NCBI GenBank assembly: GCA_030578315.1
Contig: JAUQQL010000004.1
Coordinates: 1-53,681, forward strand
Direction of reading: 5' to 3'
DNA from: Thermodesulfobacteriota bacterium
Lineage (GTDB): Bacteria; Desulfobacterota; Thermodesulfobacteria; Thermodesulfobacteriales; Thermodesulfobacteriaceae
DNA: 53,681 nucleotides
Shown here: positions 53,316 to 53,681 of the stretch, piece by piece
Layout of the letters: each line of letters begins with the position of its first letter
How positions within the stretch are numbered: the first letter of the stretch is position 1
Program-made: the position numbers and the translations under genes
Notes under the pieces: generated by a model
Seen by the model: only the letters and a program-made list of their open reading frames with translations
The model's database searches: none
What the model was told of the DNA's origin: nothing

Positions 53316-53681
53316 TCAATTACATTTTTTAGTAATTTTCCGCCGCTTTTCTCGCCATTTTGGGATAGCTTCTGGGTTCACCACATATTTAGGTACTTTG
53401 CCTCTCAGTATCTTTAAGCAGTTTTCTACAGCTAGTTTTTCACCTTTAATCAGCGACGTACTATTTCGACCTGCTATGTGCGGAGTTAATAGAACATTAT
53501 CCATCTTCAGGAGAGGATTATCAACTGATATCGGTTCTTTCTCAACAACATCTAGAGCGGCACCCGCTATTATGCCACTTTTAAGAGCCTCTATGAGCGC
53601 CGTCTCATCTATAATCGCTCCTCTTGCAGTATTAATTATATAAGCAGTTTTCTTCATCATAGACAGCTCTTTCGTCCCAAT
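53316..53681 (-). CDS. D-2-hydroxyacid dehydrogenase (phosphoglycerate-dehydrogenase-like), C-terminal part
   Basis: NAD-dependent 2-hydroxyacid dehydrogenase. The reading frame is open to the right edge, where the N-terminus and most of the nucleotide domain lie outside. Seen are SMMKKTAYIINTARGAIIDE, AALDVVEKEPI (catalytic Glu) and LLTPHIAGRNS (catalytic His), which fix the family. It ends with a basic tail (KWREKRRKITKKCN). It is convergent with the SDR gene and shares its composition. The specific substrate cannot be read. Confidence 0.88.
   Translation of the reverse strand: MGTKELSMMKKTAYIINTARGAIIDETALIEALKSGIIAGAALDVVEKEPISVDNPLLKMDNVLLTPHIAGRNSTSLIKGEKLAVENCLKILRGKVPKYVVNPEAIPKWREKRRKITKKCN

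Noticed and set aside
53398-53643. 81-residue plus-strand frame near the right edge
   Set aside because: Antisense of the hydroxyacid dehydrogenase; no motif or ribosome site.

Overview
The window looks like a thermophilic, AT-rich, Gram-negative bacterium. Proteins are rich in Lys, Glu and Ile. Outer-membrane genes (Pal, Skp/OmpH), an LPS gene (gmhA), a type IV pilus/type II secretion gene and a class-specific YedE/TusA sulfur or selenium cluster are present. A member of the Thermodesulfobacteriota is my best guess; this rests on protein style and gene order and is inference. No rRNA, CRISPR array or intact transposon is visible. Six tRNA genes are present: Glu-CTC, Phe-GAA, Leu-CAA, His-GTG, Val-TAC and Asp-GTC.

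Left arm (1 to about 3950, minus strand, visibly richer in G+C than the rest): a class II CPD photolyase running off the left edge, a decayed IS256-family element, a small exported membrane protein without an ATG start, and a trpB2-type tryptophan synthase beta chain. From 4.2 kb the AT-rich core begins with dnaN, gyrB and hpt. These converge on a minus-strand block, rlmB-gmk-remA followed by pssA-psd and a ferredoxin/ASKHA activator of the RACo type. An 850-bp AT-rich leader precedes an MFS transporter fused to four CBS motifs, followed by a strong terminator and tRNA-Glu.

The middle (16.4-23.1 kb) holds birA, a glycosyltransferase, rmuC, tRNA-Phe, yjbQ, a TPR lipoprotein, and leuA placed 16 nt behind tRNA-Leu. 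From 23.3 to 37 kb runs a tightly packed plus-strand string: speD, speB, an HD hydrolase, an Fe-S/CCG protein, a PflX-like radical SAM enzyme, a PP2A-like phosphatase, an unknown protein, xer recombinase, a CCA/poly(A) nucleotidyltransferase, ribosomal protein S1, sppA, an HU-Ppx/GppA fusion, guaB and pilC. Then come an M16 peptidase and tsaE on plus, and glk, skp, pal and a YkgJ-like protein on minus. tRNA-His, ssb and a peptide-binding lipoprotein-like protein follow.

The 45.6-48.4 kb block is a four-gene operon: a YedE permease, a TusA-like sulfur carrier, a DUF3343-type two-domain protein and an NAD(P)HX-dehydratase-like kinase-fold protein. It is a good candidate for a poorly described sulfur or selenium trafficking unit. 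An IS481-type remnant, tRNA-Val, tRNA-Asp, a YdcF-like protein, gmhA and tsaD follow. An NtrC-type regulator on the minus strand carries seven 12-bp tandem repeats at its 3' end and loses its receiver N-terminus at about 52.67 kb. There it abuts an SDR gene that has also lost its N-terminus. The last kilobase has a different composition and is probably a chimeric join.

The points most worth a second look are the HU-Ppx/GppA fusion, the YedE/TusA/DUF3343/NAXD-like operon, the MFS-CBS fusion with its long leader, tRNA genes read into protein genes (leuA, ssb, ydcF-like), several palindromes upstream of genes, and the junction at 52.67 kb.
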